DNA of 37,329 nucleotides from Streptomyces blattellae (GTDB taxonomy: Bacteria > Actinomycetota > Actinomycetes > Streptomycetales > Streptomycetaceae), in NCBI RefSeq assembly GCF_009709555.1, contig NZ_WJBG01000190.1:1-37329 (forward strand), written 5' to 3'. The number at the start of each line of letters is the position of its first letter. Positions within the stretch are counted from its first letter, which is position 1. The position numbers and the translations under genes are program-made. The notes below the pieces were generated by a model. It was not told the origin of the DNA. It searched no databases and saw only the letters and a list, made by a program, of their open reading frames with translations. Of the stretch, positions 16,425 to 24,467 are shown one piece after another.

Positions 16425-18302
16425 ATGCCCGAATCCCCGCCCTATGCAGTGCGCTCGGAGCCCGACCGGGCGGGCGCCACGGGCTCGGCACGGAACAGAC
16501 ATGCCAAGCCGCCGAGTCAAGACACGCCGACAGATCCGGCCACTCTGTCCCGAACGGTGCGTCTCGCCGTCCTTCCCGCGGCCCTCATGGCAGTCCTCTC
16601 CGCCGCGCTGATCGTCTTCGTCCTGCTCACCCAGGACGGCACCGCCGACGGGACCACCTGGGCCGGGCTGGCCGTCGGCGCCGTGCTCGGCTGCGGAGTG
16701 CTGGCCGGGGCGGTGCGGTCGGGGCGGGCCGCGGCCCGGCACGTGTCCAGGCAGTACGAGCCGCTGCGCCGCGCCGTCACCGAAGGCCAGGCCGCACTGC
16801 AGGGCACGCTGCAGCGGATGGAGCGGGGCGAGCCGCTGGGACAGGTTCCGTTCGCGCAGCACGGCCCGCCGCCCAAGGACCCGGTCGACCGGCTCGCGTA
16901 CGAGATCCGGGTCGGCACCTGGCAGGCCTGCACGACCCTGACCCAGTCGGCGCAGCTCCCCCGCGGCAACGCGCCGGACAGCGAGGAGCGGGTCGAGGTC
17001 TTCGTCAACCTCGCCCGGCGGCTGCAGTCCCTCGTGCACCGCGCGATCAACATGCTCGACCAGCTGGAGAACGAGGTCGAGGACCCGGAACTGCTCAAGG
17101 GCCTCTTCCACGTCGACCACCTGGCCACCCGCATCCGCCGCCACGCGGAGAACGTCGCCGTGCTCGGCGGCTCCGTCTCCCGCCGCCAGTGGACCCGCCC
17201 GGTGACCCTGACCGAGGTGCTGCGTTCCTCGATCGCCGAGGTCGAGCACTACTCCCGGGTCAAACTGGTGCCGCCGATCGAGGGCACGGTACGCGGCCAC
17301 GCCGTCGCCGACGTCATCCACCTGCTGGCCGAACTCGTCGAGAACGCCACGATGTTCTCCGAACCGCACGCCCAGGTCCTGCTGCGTGCCCAGCGGGTGA
17401 CCGCGGGGCTCGCCATCGAGGTCGAGGACCGCGGCCTGGGGATGCCGCTGCAGGAGCAGGCGCGGATCAACACCCTGCTCGCCGAGCCGGACCACATCGA
17501 CCTCAGCAAGCTGCTCGCCGACGGCCGGATCGGCCTGTACGTGGTCTCCGCGCTGGCCCGCCGCCACGGCATCGCGGTCCGGCTGCAGAGCAACATCTAC
17601 GGCGGTATCCAGGCGATCCTGATCATCCCGCCCGGACTGCTCGGCGACGAGGAGGGCGACGCCCCCGCACAGCCGGCCTCCGAGATGCAGCGACCGCCCC
17701 AGGGAGTCCAGGGAGCCCAAGGACCCCAGGAAGCCGCCCCGGCGCACCAGGCCATCGCCGCCGCTCACCACCGGGGCGGGCAGGCACCCGCGGCCGGGCG
17801 CCCCGTCCCCCCGGCACAGCAGCCGGTCGCCGACGCGCGGCAGCAGCACACCGGGCAGACCTCCGCCGCCCGTCCCGTGATGCCCCCGCCGGGCCTGCGG
17901 CAGCCACTGCCACCGGCCCAGGCACAGGCCCAGCCCCAGGCACAGGCCCCCGCACCCGCACCCGCCGCACCCGGCTCCAGCCCCATGCCGCGGCAGCATG
18001 CGCGAGGGACGGCCACGCCACCGCCGTACGCCCAGTCGCCGCACCCGGCACTGGGTACGGGAGCACCGCAGGCGTACGACCGCGGCCCCTCCCTCGGCTC
18101 GGACACCCGGGACGGACGGCCGCCGCTGCCGCAGCGCCACGCGCAGGAGCACCTGGTGCCGGAGCTCCGCAACGGCCCCACCCCCCGCCGGGCCGACGAC
18201 CAGGAGGTGGAGCACGATCCGGGGCTGATGGCCATGTTCCGGCGCGGAGTCAACCTGGCCGACAACGAACCCGACGAGCCGCGCGCCGACGGCTCCCGAT
18301 GA
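16425..18302 (+). CDS. cvnA: Conservon sensor-like histidine kinase family protein CvnA
   Basis: The first gene of a conservon encodes a membrane protein with a histidine-kinase-type ATPase domain, which with CvnB-D forms a membrane-associated, G-protein-like complex. Two transmembrane helices lie near the N-terminus (LAVLPAALMAVLSAALIVFV and LAVGAVLGCGVLAGAV). A coiled dimerisation-like region follows, then the HATPase_c domain with N-box ELVENATMFS (about 303), G1 DRGLGM (about 336) and G2 GRIGLYVVSALA (about 367). No classical phospho-accepting H-box is evident. The last 200 residues are Pro/Gln/Ala-rich and probably disordered. ATG 16425 follows GAGAGGA; upstream in-frame codons have no such site. 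It is 625 residues long, normal for the family. The roadblock gene starts 39 bp later. Confidence 0.92.
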   Translation: MPESPPYAVRSEPDRAGATGSARNRHAKPPSQDTPTDPATLSRTVRLAVLPAALMAVLSAALIVFVLLTQDGTADGTTWAGLAVGAVLGCGVLAGAVRSGRAAARHVSRQYEPLRRAVTEGQAALQGTLQRMERGEPLGQVPFAQHGPPPKDPVDRLAYEIRVGTWQACTTLTQSAQLPRGNAPDSEERVEVFVNLARRLQSLVHRAINMLDQLENEVEDPELLKGLFHVDHLATRIRRHAENVAVLGGSVSRRQWTRPVTLTEVLRSSIAEVEHYSRVKLVPPIEGTVRGHAVADVIHLLAELVENATMFSEPHAQVLLRAQRVTAGLAIEVEDRGLGMPLQEQARINTLLAEPDHIDLSKLLADGRIGLYVVSALARRHGIAVRLQSNIYGGIQAILIIPPGLLGDEEGDAPAQPASEMQRPPQGVQGAQGPQEAAPAHQAIAAAHHRGGQAPAAGRPVPPAQQPVADARQQHTGQTSAARPVMPPPGLRQPLPPAQAQAQPQAQAPAPAPAAPGSSPMPRQHARGTATPPPYAQSPHPALGTGAPQAYDRGPSLGSDTRDGRPPLPQRHAQEHLVPELRNGPTPRRADDQEVEHDPGLMAMFRRGVNLADNEPDEPRADGSR

Positions 18303-18341
18303 CCACAGGCTCCGTTTTCGCACAAGGAGAAAAACCCCACC

Positions 18342-18779
18342 GTGAGCGACATGTACGCCGGCCAGCAGAAGAACCTGGACTGGCTTCTGGCGGGACTCGT
18401 CCAGAGGGTCCCCTACACCCGCAGCGCCCTGCTGCTGTCCTCCGACGGACTGGCGAAGGCCTTTGACGGGTTCGAGACACCTACCGAGGCGGAACATCTG
18501 GCGGCCCTGGCGTCCGGTCTCCACTCCCTCGCGCGCAGCGCCGGTGTGCAGTTCGCCCAGGGAGCGGACGTAAGGCAGGTGGTGGTGGAGCTGGACACCG
18601 CCCTGCTGTTCGTCTGCGCGGCCGGCTCGGGCGCCTGTCTGGCGGTGCTGGCCGACCGGGACGCCGACGCGGCCGTACTCGGGTACGAGATGGCGATGCT
18701 GGTCAAGAGCGTGCGCCCGTATCTCGCCACCCCGGCCCGGCAGCAGGTGCCCGGCGGCTCGCCGGACGCGGGGCGTTGA
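18342..18779 (+). CDS. cvnB: Conservon roadblock/LC7 protein CvnB
   Basis: A 145-residue roadblock/LC7 domain protein. Such proteins dimerise and act as partners or GTPase-activating factors of the small GTPase CvnD. The alpha/beta fold is visible in NLDWLLAGLVQRVPYTRSAL, LLSSDGLAKAFDGF and LLFVCAAGSGACLAVLADRD. GTG 18342 follows AAGGAG at a somewhat long distance. The stop TGA overlaps the region just before the cvnC start. Function is by analogy to the studied S. coelicolor conservons. Confidence 0.92.
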   Translation: MSDMYAGQQKNLDWLLAGLVQRVPYTRSALLLSSDGLAKAFDGFETPTEAEHLAALASGLHSLARSAGVQFAQGADVRQVVVELDTALLFVCAAGSGACLAVLADRDADAAVLGYEMAMLVKSVRPYLATPARQQVPGGSPDAGR

Positions 18780-18781
18780 GG

Positions 18782-19159
18782 ATGCCGGACGTCGAGGACG
18801 GGTCGTGGCTCGATGACGAGGCGGGCCGATTAGTACGGCCGTACACCGTCAGCAACGGGCGCACCCGTCCCTCGGCCCACTTCGACCTGCTCACCCTCGT
18901 CATCGCCACCGGCGTCCGGCCGCAGACCTACCTCGGCCCCGACTACGACCAGGTGCTCGCCCTGTGCGACGCGCCCGTGTCGGTCGCCGAGGTGGCCGCA
19001 CATCTGCGGCTGCCGGCCGCCATCACCAAAGTCCTGCTGTCCGACCTCGTGACGCACCAGGCGCTCGCCATGCGGTCGCCACGTCCCGTCGAGGCAGCCT
19101 CCCCGACCGACCGAAACCTCCTGGAGGCGGTGCTGCATGGCCTTCGAAAGCGGATCTGA
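18782..19159 (+). CDS. cvnC: Conservon DUF742 protein CvnC
   Basis: A DUF742 protein of 125 residues, with the family opening GRLVRPYTVSNGRTRP and a winged-helix-like C-terminal half (VSVAEVAAHLRLPAAITKVL). It is thought to be part of the conservon complex. I take ATG 18782, 2 bp after the cvnB stop; a TTG at 18776 overlapping that stop is possible. It overlaps cvnD by 23 bp, a typical conservon arrangement. Codon 17 is TTA (18830-18832), so translation of this gene, and possibly the coupled cvnD, may depend on the BldA tRNA. Confidence 0.92.
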   Translation: MPDVEDGSWLDDEAGRLVRPYTVSNGRTRPSAHFDLLTLVIATGVRPQTYLGPDYDQVLALCDAPVSVAEVAAHLRLPAAITKVLLSDLVTHQALAMRSPRPVEAASPTDRNLLEAVLHGLRKRI

Positions 19160-19739
19160 TCCCTTTCCCACCGCCCTGAAGATCCTCGTCGCGGGAGGCT
19201 TCGGGGTCGGCAAGACCACCTTCGTCGGCGCGGTCAGCGAGATCGAACCGCTCAGCACGGAGGAACTGCTCACCCAGGTCAGCGCCCGTACGGACAGCCT
19301 GGTGGGCATCGAGGACAAGACGACCACCACCGTGGCGATGGACTTCGGCCGGCTGGCCCTGGACAAGGACCATGTGCTGTATCTGTTCGGTACGCCCGGG
19401 CAGGAGCGGTTCTGGTTCATGTGGGACGAGCTGTCCAACGGGGCACTGGGCGCGGTGGTCCTCGCGGACACCCGAAGACTGGACCACTGCTTCGCCGCCG
19501 TCGACTTCTTCGAGCGGCGCGGCATCGGCTTCATCGTGGCCGTCAACGAGTTCGACAACGGCTATCGCTACGAGTCCGAGGAGGTCCGCGCCGCCCTCGC
19601 CCTCAAGCCCGACATCCCCGTCGTGATGTGTGACGCACGGCAGTGCAACTCGGCAACCCGCGTACTGATCGCACTCGTTCAGCATCTGCTCGCCTCGACT
19701 CCCGGCACACCGCCCGCGGATCTCAACCCGCTGCGCTGA
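19137..19739 (+). CDS. cvnD: Conservon small GTPase CvnD
   Basis: A Ras/Rab-like GTP-binding protein of 200 residues. G1 is GGFGVGKTT (20-28), the switch region is rich in Thr (DKTTTTVAMDFG), G3 is GTPGQE (85-90) and the G4 position is NEFD (137-140) rather than NKxD. It is expected to cycle between GDP and GTP at the membrane with CvnA and CvnB. The ATG lies within the end of cvnC. The missing Lys in the NKxD motif is usual in this bacterial group. Confidence 0.93.
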   Translation: MAFESGSDPFPTALKILVAGGFGVGKTTFVGAVSEIEPLSTEELLTQVSARTDSLVGIEDKTTTTVAMDFGRLALDKDHVLYLFGTPGQERFWFMWDELSNGALGAVVLADTRRLDHCFAAVDFFERRGIGFIVAVNEFDNGYRYESEEVRAALALKPDIPVVMCDARQCNSATRVLIALVQHLLASTPGTPPADLNPLR

Positions 19740-19770
19740 GACACCCTCAGCGCGGCCGAATGGAGCCTGC

Positions 19771-20370
19771 ATGTCAGCCCCGGTTCCCTACACCCCGCCG
19801 ACCCAGTTCGACCCGACCAGCCATCTGCTGCTGACCCCCGAGGACCGGGACGCGCCGGCCCGGGTGGCCCGGCTGCGCGAACTCGGCATCGGGGACGCCC
19901 CCATCCCGGAGTTCGACGAGTTCGCGCGCAATCTGGCGCAGGTCACCGGCGCACCGTTCTCGATGGTCAACTTCATCGACGAGAACCGCCAGTACTTCGC
20001 CGGTCTCTACGCCGCCGGCCGGCCCGGCGTGCAGCTGGAGGCGGCACAGCAGGAGCAGCAGGTCGGCCGCACCATGACGCGGGACCAGGGGTACTGCCCG
20101 CATGTCGTCGTCCGCAAGAAGGCGCTCGTCCTTGAGGACGTCTGCGACTACCCGCGCTTCGCCGGCAACCGCGTCGTCGACGAGATAGGCATCCGCTCGT
20201 ACATGGGCGCCCCGCTGATCGACTGGAAGACCGGGATGGCGCTGGGCACGATCTGCGTGGTGGACACGGACACCCACCCTTGGGGCCGGGAGGGGCTTGC
20301 CACCATCAAGTCGATGGCGCAGGAGCTGGTTGAGCGGATCCATGTGATGGAGGAGCGGGGCGGCATCTGA
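19771..20370 (+). CDS. GAF-domain protein, fifth gene of the conservon operon
   Basis: This 199-residue protein is mostly one GAF domain. After a 30-residue lead, the fold runs from VARLRELGIGDAPIPEFDEF through VNFIDENRQYFAGLY and YCPHVVVRKKALVLEDVCDY to GAPLIDWKTGMALGTICVVD. The phrases about the DENRQYFAG loop and the single Cys before PHVV are common in small-molecule or redox-sensing GAF proteins. It starts 31 bp after cvnD and ends the operon before a stem-loop. Several conservons carry such a GAF gene. It probably supplies a ligand signal to the Cvn complex. Confidence 0.85.
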   Translation: MSAPVPYTPPTQFDPTSHLLLTPEDRDAPARVARLRELGIGDAPIPEFDEFARNLAQVTGAPFSMVNFIDENRQYFAGLYAAGRPGVQLEAAQQEQQVGRTMTRDQGYCPHVVVRKKALVLEDVCDYPRFAGNRVVDEIGIRSYMGAPLIDWKTGMALGTICVVDTDTHPWGREGLATIKSMAQELVERIHVMEERGGI

Positions 20371-20426
20371 ACGAGGAGGCGTGCCGCGGGAGGGCCGGTT
20401 CGCTCCGCCGGCCGGGGTACGGATAC

Positions 20427-20462
20427 GGGAGCCGCGGGCACGACGCTGTGTCCGTGGCTCCC
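20427..20462. terminator. Stem-loop between conservon and acyl-CoA dehydrogenase-like gene
   Basis: GGGAGCCGCGG (20427-20437) pairs with CCGTGGCTCCC (20452-20462), with one G-T position and a 14-nt loop whose ends can pair further. It lies between convergent genes, so a bidirectional terminator is likely. Confidence 0.6.
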
Positions 20463-20485
20463 TGTGATTCTGTGCCTCAGGCGGT

Positions 20486-21715
20486 TCAGCCCGCGGCCGG
20501 CTCCAGCCGGCCTTCCCTGGAGTGCGGCCCGACCGTCCGGACCAGGTCGGCCAGCCGCTCGGACCACTGGCCCTTGGACGTGCCGAGGGCGACCTCGCCG
20601 AGCCTCAGCAGCTGGATGTCGGAGGTGCCGGCCGGGGCGTAGATGTGATGGGCGTCGCGCAGGTAGCGCTCCACCGGGCGGTCGGTGAACAGACCGCTGG
20701 CGGCGTGGATCTCCATCGCCGCGGTGGCCGACTCGACGGCGGACTCGTGGTTGAGGAACTTCGCGTTCATCAGCTCCGCGTCGCACGGCAGCCCCCGGTC
20801 GAGCAGGTGCACGGCGTGATACGCCGCCAACCGGGCGGTCATCAGCCGGGACTTGATCCGGCCCAGCTTGAGCTTGATGCTGTTGAGCGCGCCGAGCGGT
20901 GCACCGTACCGCTCCCGCTCGATGCACAGGGCGGTGGTCTCCTCCAGGACGGCCTGGTGGATGCCGAGTGATACGGCGGTGAGGTTGGGGCGGCCGTAGA
21001 GGATGCTCGACGAGTAGGCGACGGCCAGGCCCTGGCCCTCGGCGCCGAGCCGGTTGGCCGCCGGTACCCGGAGGTTGTTGAAGATCATCTTGCCGAAGCT
21101 GAAGCCGTGCAGGCCCATCGCCGGCTGGTGCTCGGCGAGCGAGAAGCCGGGGCGGTCCGCCTCGACGAGGAAGGCCGACAGGCCCCTCGCCCCCTCGCCG
21201 GTGCGTACGACGACCCCGTGCAGGTCGCCGACATGGCTGTTGCCGACGAACACCTTGTGCCCGTTGAGGATGTAGTCGTCGCCGTCACGGACGGCGGTGC
21301 TGCTCATCCCCAGGACATGGCCGCCCGACTCCAGTTCGGTGACCGCGATCGTCGGCAGGCATTCGCCCGCGGCGATACGCGGCAGCCAGGTGCGCTTCTG
21401 CAGTGCGTCGCCGAAGTGAATGATCTTGGCGACCCCCAGCTGGGAGGCCTGCACCATGGCCCCCATGGCTCCGCTGACGCGGGCGAGTTCCTCGATGATG
21501 ATGGTCTTGGCCAGGTGCCCGGCACCCATACCGCCGTACAGCTTGTCGATGGTGACGCCGATCCAGCCCTGCCGGGCGATGAGCCAGGACAGTTCGTGTG
21601 CCACCGTTCGCGAAGTCTCCATCTCCGCTATCCGGGGCCGCACTTCTCGCTCGGCAAACTCGCGCACCGTTCGTCGCAGGTCCTCATGCCACCCGCTGGT
21701 GAAATAGCGTTCCAC
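20486..21715 (-). CDS. Acyl-CoA dehydrogenase-like flavoprotein lacking the usual catalytic Glu
   Basis: A 409-residue member of the FAD acyl-CoA dehydrogenase superfamily. The N-terminal helical domain begins LRRTVREFAEREVRPRIAEM. The central domain has AVTELESGGH and DGDDYILNGHKVFVGNS, and the C-terminal helical domain ends IYAPAGTSDIQLLRLGE. In classical enzymes the end reads YEGTSEIQ with Glu as base; here Ala occupies that position. The alternative Glu site used by isovaleryl-type enzymes reads GRPNLTA, also without Glu. It may therefore act as a specialised oxidase or biosynthetic dehydrogenase, as in FkbI-like enzymes of secondary metabolism, or catalyse something else. GTG 21715 follows AGGAGGGGTT. 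It stands alone, with no fatty-acid genes adjacent. Confidence 0.85.
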   Translation of the reverse strand: MERYFTSGWHEDLRRTVREFAEREVRPRIAEMETSRTVAHELSWLIARQGWIGVTIDKLYGGMGAGHLAKTIIIEELARVSGAMGAMVQASQLGVAKIIHFGDALQKRTWLPRIAAGECLPTIAVTELESGGHVLGMSSTAVRDGDDYILNGHKVFVGNSHVGDLHGVVVRTGEGARGLSAFLVEADRPGFSLAEHQPAMGLHGFSFGKMIFNNLRVPAANRLGAEGQGLAVAYSSSILYGRPNLTAVSLGIHQAVLEETTALCIERERYGAPLGALNSIKLKLGRIKSRLMTARLAAYHAVHLLDRGLPCDAELMNAKFLNHESAVESATAAMEIHAASGLFTDRPVERYLRDAHHIYAPAGTSDIQLLRLGEVALGTSKGQWSERLADLVRTVGPHSREGRLEPAAG

Positions 21716-22340
21716 AACCCCTCCTGCACGCTGCCTCCGGAGCCGTGTGGATCCGGAGGTAGTTCGTCGGGCAGTGGTTCCTCGCCCCAGGGCCGACCGC
21801 CCAAAAGAGTGTCTACTTGTCGATCCATCCCAGCCAAGATCATCATGAAGGGTTGACCGAAAAACGGTACCTTGCGTTCCGTCCCAACTGTGCGATATGG
21901 CCTTGAACTTGATCCTGTTCGATCAGATCACGGAGAGAAACCGTTCGCAGTTGAACAATGTTCACCCGATGCGCACACTCGTCCACCGATCAGGCATTTG
22001 CCGGACGGGCAGTCCGCGGGGCAGATGGACAATCAGTCACGTTCCGTATGGCCGATATGAGGCCCACATGTTGGATCGATACTGCGTTCGACAGCCGCAG
22101 ATCGGCCACATCCACACGAGTGGCGATACGACAGACCAGTAACGGGCGTCACATGTGCCACACCGGTTACGGGGACATGGATATGTTGACATAGCTGCCT
22201 CATGCACCCGTTCCCTCCGTCCGTTCCGTCCCTCCAACAGCCCCACATGGAACTCGGGAGAGTGGGGAGGCGTTGCCAGGAGGAAGCCCGGGAATGGTGC
22301 GGGCGAACGGACGACGTGGGCTCAAGCCGAGGTGGCACGC
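21716..22340. other. 625-bp AT-richer intergenic region
   Basis: Between the dehydrogenase-like gene and terB no reliable gene is seen, only short ORFs of random composition. The DNA is clearly less GC-rich than its surroundings. It includes a TTGACA (22186-22191) without a convincing -10, and a GTAAC...GTTAC pair flanking CACATGTG near 22140-22170. It probably holds divergent promoters. Confidence 0.5.
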
Positions 22341-22892
22341 ATGGCGATGTGGGATCGGATCAAGGACCAGGCCAAGGGGCTGCAGCAGCAGTCGCAGGGC
22401 TCGCGGGGCTCCGGCAGCCACGGAACCCCGGGTGCGAGGTCCGGCGGGGGGTCGAGGGCGCAGCTGGTGAACACGCTCAAGTCCCAGCTCACGTCTTTGA
22501 AGACGGAGCTGAAGAGCGGCGCGTACCGCGACGCGAGTATGGCCATGTGCGCCCTGGTCGCCGCCGCCGACGGGACCGTCGACCCGGCCGAGCGGCAGCA
22601 CGTGGAGTCACTGATCGTCAGTAACGACGTCCTGCAGAACTTCCCGCCCGACCAGCTGCGGACCCGGTTCAACAAGCATGTCGACCAGCTCGCGGTCAAC
22701 TTCCAGCACGCCAAGGCGGAGGCCCTGCAGGAGATCGCCAAGGCCGCGAAGAAGCCGACCGAGGCCAGGGCCGTCGTACAGACCGGCTTCGTCGTGGCCG
22801 GCGCGGACGGGTACATCGCACCGGCCGAGGAGCAGGTCCTGCGCGAGGCATGCACGGCACTCAACCTCTCCCCCCAGGAGTTCGGCCTCTGA
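22341..22892 (+). CDS. TerB-family tellurite resistance-like protein
   Basis: A 183-residue cytoplasmic protein. After a Gly/Ser/Gln-rich N-terminus of about 45 residues comes the all-helical TerB domain. It has the acidic repeated motif AAADGTVDPAERQHVESLI and a second one, VAGADGYIAPAEEQVLRE, which bind metal in characterised TerB. TerB/TerD proteins take part in tellurite and stress responses, often with calcium. ATG 22341 or ATG 22347 can be used; GAGGTGG precedes both. No terC/terD neighbours are in the window. Its terminator carries tandem repeats. Confidence 0.85.
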   Translation: MAMWDRIKDQAKGLQQQSQGSRGSGSHGTPGARSGGGSRAQLVNTLKSQLTSLKTELKSGAYRDASMAMCALVAAADGTVDPAERQHVESLIVSNDVLQNFPPDQLRTRFNKHVDQLAVNFQHAKAEALQEIAKAAKKPTEARAVVQTGFVVAGADGYIAPAEEQVLREACTALNLSPQEFGL

Positions 22893-22901
22893 CCGCCCGC
22901 G

Positions 22902-23011
22902 CGCACACCGGAGCCGGGCAGCAACAGCCGTGACGGCAGGAACGGCCGTAACGGCAGGAACGGCCGTAACGGCAGGAACGGCCGTAACGGCAGGAACGGC
23001 TCCGGTGTGCG
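22902..23011. terminator. 15-bp inverted repeat split by tandem repeats, between terB and dacB
   Basis: CGCACACCGGAGCCG (22902-22916) is exactly complementary to CGGCTCCGGTGTGCG (22997-23011). The genes on both sides converge here. The 80-nt interval between the arms is mostly an 18-bp tandem repeat. Confidence 0.6.
22930..23001. repeat. Four tandem copies of an 18-bp unit
   Basis: The unit GTAACGGCAGGAACGGCC is present four times without gaps (22930, 22948, 22966, 22984). The first copy has GTGACGG and the last ends in GGCT. Each unit junction contains GCCGTAACGGC, a small hairpin. Confidence 0.95.
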
Positions 23012-23016
23012 GCTCT

Positions 23017-24312
23017 CTAGGCCCAGCAGCCGTTGACCGTGGCGGCCAGACCGTCGAGGGCGTCCCTGGTCGCGCTCGGGGGCGCGGGTGAGCCGTTCTC
23101 CACGAAGGAGAAGATCCTCCACCGCCCGCCCCGGGTTTTCGTCATGCCGCTCAGGGCGATGGCGCCGGTCAGCGTGCCGGTCTTGGCCCTGACCTTCCCG
23201 ACGGCGCACTTCGAGGCCGCGGTGTCGAACCGGCCCCACTCCGGCCCGAGGGTCGAGCCCGCCTGCCCGGCGACCGGCAGTCCGTCCGCGACGTGCTTCA
23301 GCGTCCGGGCGTGGCGGGGGTCGACGGTCAGGTCGAGGATCTCGGCGAGTGTCCGCGCGGGGATCCGGGTGGCCCGGGACAGCCCGCTGCCGTCGTACAT
23401 CCTGAAGTTGGCCAGCGACACACCGTACGTCCGGCTGAGCACAGTCCGTACGGCCGCCGTCCCGCCCTCGAACGTGGCCGGGCGTCCGGCGCCGAGCGCG
23501 GTCATCCGCAGCAGCGCTTCGGCGATGTCGTTGTCGCTCACCTTGAGCATGCGCTTGACGATCCTGGACAGCTTGGCCGACCGGTGCAGCCCGACGGTGA
23601 CGTCCCGGGCCCCGGCCCCGCCCCGGGTGACGCCACCGGTGACGGTGACGCCCCGCTCGGCGAGGAGCCGCGCGAAGACCTGCCCGGCGTCCAGCGAGGT
23701 GTCCGTGACGGCGCGACCGGCCACCGCCAGGGCCCGCACCGGCGTGACCTCGCCGGGGTAGTAGCCGCGCTTCCAGCCCGTGGCGAGGGTGGGCCTGGGG
23801 AAGAGACGGCCGTCGACGCGGACCCTCACCGAGGTGACTCCCGCCCTCCTCAGTCCCGCGACCGCGTCCTCGGCCAGCGCGTCGAGGTCCCCGGTGGTCA
23901 GGGTGCGGTCGCCGCCGCCGACGAGGGTGAGCGTGCCACCGCCGTGGACGGCCCTGGTGGTGAACCGGTGACCGGGGCCGAGCACGGTCAGCGCCGCGAC
24001 GGCGGTCACGAGTTTGACGTTGGACGCGGGCATCAGCGCGGTCGCCGCGTGGTGGCCCCAGATCGTCCTGTCGGACTTCGCGTCGATGACGACCCCGCCG
24101 ACCCGGCCGCCCAGCCGTCGGTCCCGGACCCGGATGCCGAGGTTGTCCGCCATCCTCCGCTCGGCGCGGTCGAGTTCGGCGGCGGGGCGTGGCCCGGCGG
24201 CCGTGTGGACGGCAGCCGTGTCGACGGCGACGGCGGCCGGAGCGGTGAGCATCGTCGCGGCGAGGGGGACGGTCGCCGCGATCGCGAGCGCGCGGCGGAG
24301 GGATGGGCTCAT
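23017..24312 (-). CDS. dacB: D-alanyl-D-alanine carboxypeptidase/endopeptidase, PBP4 (DacB) type
   Basis: A secreted penicillin-binding protein that trims peptidoglycan cross-links. From ATG 24312 there is a signal peptide (LRRALAIAATVPLAATML, then TAPAAVAV). Catalytic motifs are S97-x-x-K100 in MPASNVKL, S259-D-N261 in KVSDNDIAE, and K377-T-G379 in RAKTGT. The PBP4-type inserted region lies between SxxK and SxN. The end, VNGCWA, is common in Streptomyces members. No ribosome site precedes ATG 24312, and the frame stays open to 24471 through five 18-bp repeats that would encode a PSSPxK-type N-terminal extension. Gene start is therefore uncertain. It is 431 residues with the chosen start, normal for the family. 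Confidence 0.88.
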   Translation of the reverse strand: MSPSLRRALAIAATVPLAATMLTAPAAVAVDTAAVHTAAGPRPAAELDRAERRMADNLGIRVRDRRLGGRVGGVVIDAKSDRTIWGHHAATALMPASNVKLVTAVAALTVLGPGHRFTTRAVHGGGTLTLVGGGDRTLTTGDLDALAEDAVAGLRRAGVTSVRVRVDGRLFPRPTLATGWKRGYYPGEVTPVRALAVAGRAVTDTSLDAGQVFARLLAERGVTVTGGVTRGGAGARDVTVGLHRSAKLSRIVKRMLKVSDNDIAEALLRMTALGAGRPATFEGGTAAVRTVLSRTYGVSLANFRMYDGSGLSRATRIPARTLAEILDLTVDPRHARTLKHVADGLPVAGQAGSTLGPEWGRFDTAASKCAVGKVRAKTGTLTGAIALSGMTKTRGGRWRIFSFVENGSPAPPSATRDALDGLAATVNGCWA

Positions 24313-24329
24313 CGGTCTGGGCTTGCGGG

Positions 24330-24419
24330 GACTACTGGGTTTGCGCGGACCACTGGGTTTGCACGGACTGCTGGGTTTGCACGGACTGCTGGGCATGTGG
24401 GGACTACTGGGCATGTGGG
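24330..24419. repeat. Five 18-bp tandem repeats at the 5' end of dacB
   Basis: Units of GACTGCTGGGTTTGCACG type follow each other at 24330, 24348, 24366, 24384 and 24402; the last two have GCATGTGGG ends. A degenerate sixth unit runs into the dacB start. In the dacB frame they read as PSSPCK/PSSPHM hexapeptides. Confidence 0.9.
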
Positions 24420-24467
24420 GGCCTCGGTGCGAGTGGGGAGAGCAGACGAATGGTGCGGGCATAACAG

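Noticed and set aside
16341..18524. 727-codon open frame antisense to cvnA
   Set aside because: Same shadow effect. The plus strand has all conservon motifs and ribosome sites.
21628..21846. 72-codon frame just upstream of and overlapping the acyl-CoA dehydrogenase-like gene
   Set aside because: No ribosome site, no family, and its last third overlaps the dehydrogenase N-terminus in another frame. Probably chance.
22930..23001. 18-bp repeats as a CRISPR array
   Set aside because: Units are directly adjacent with no spacers, and no cas genes are nearby.
24330..24419. 18-bp repeats as a CRISPR array
   Set aside because: No spacers between units; they are simple tandem repeats in or before dacB.
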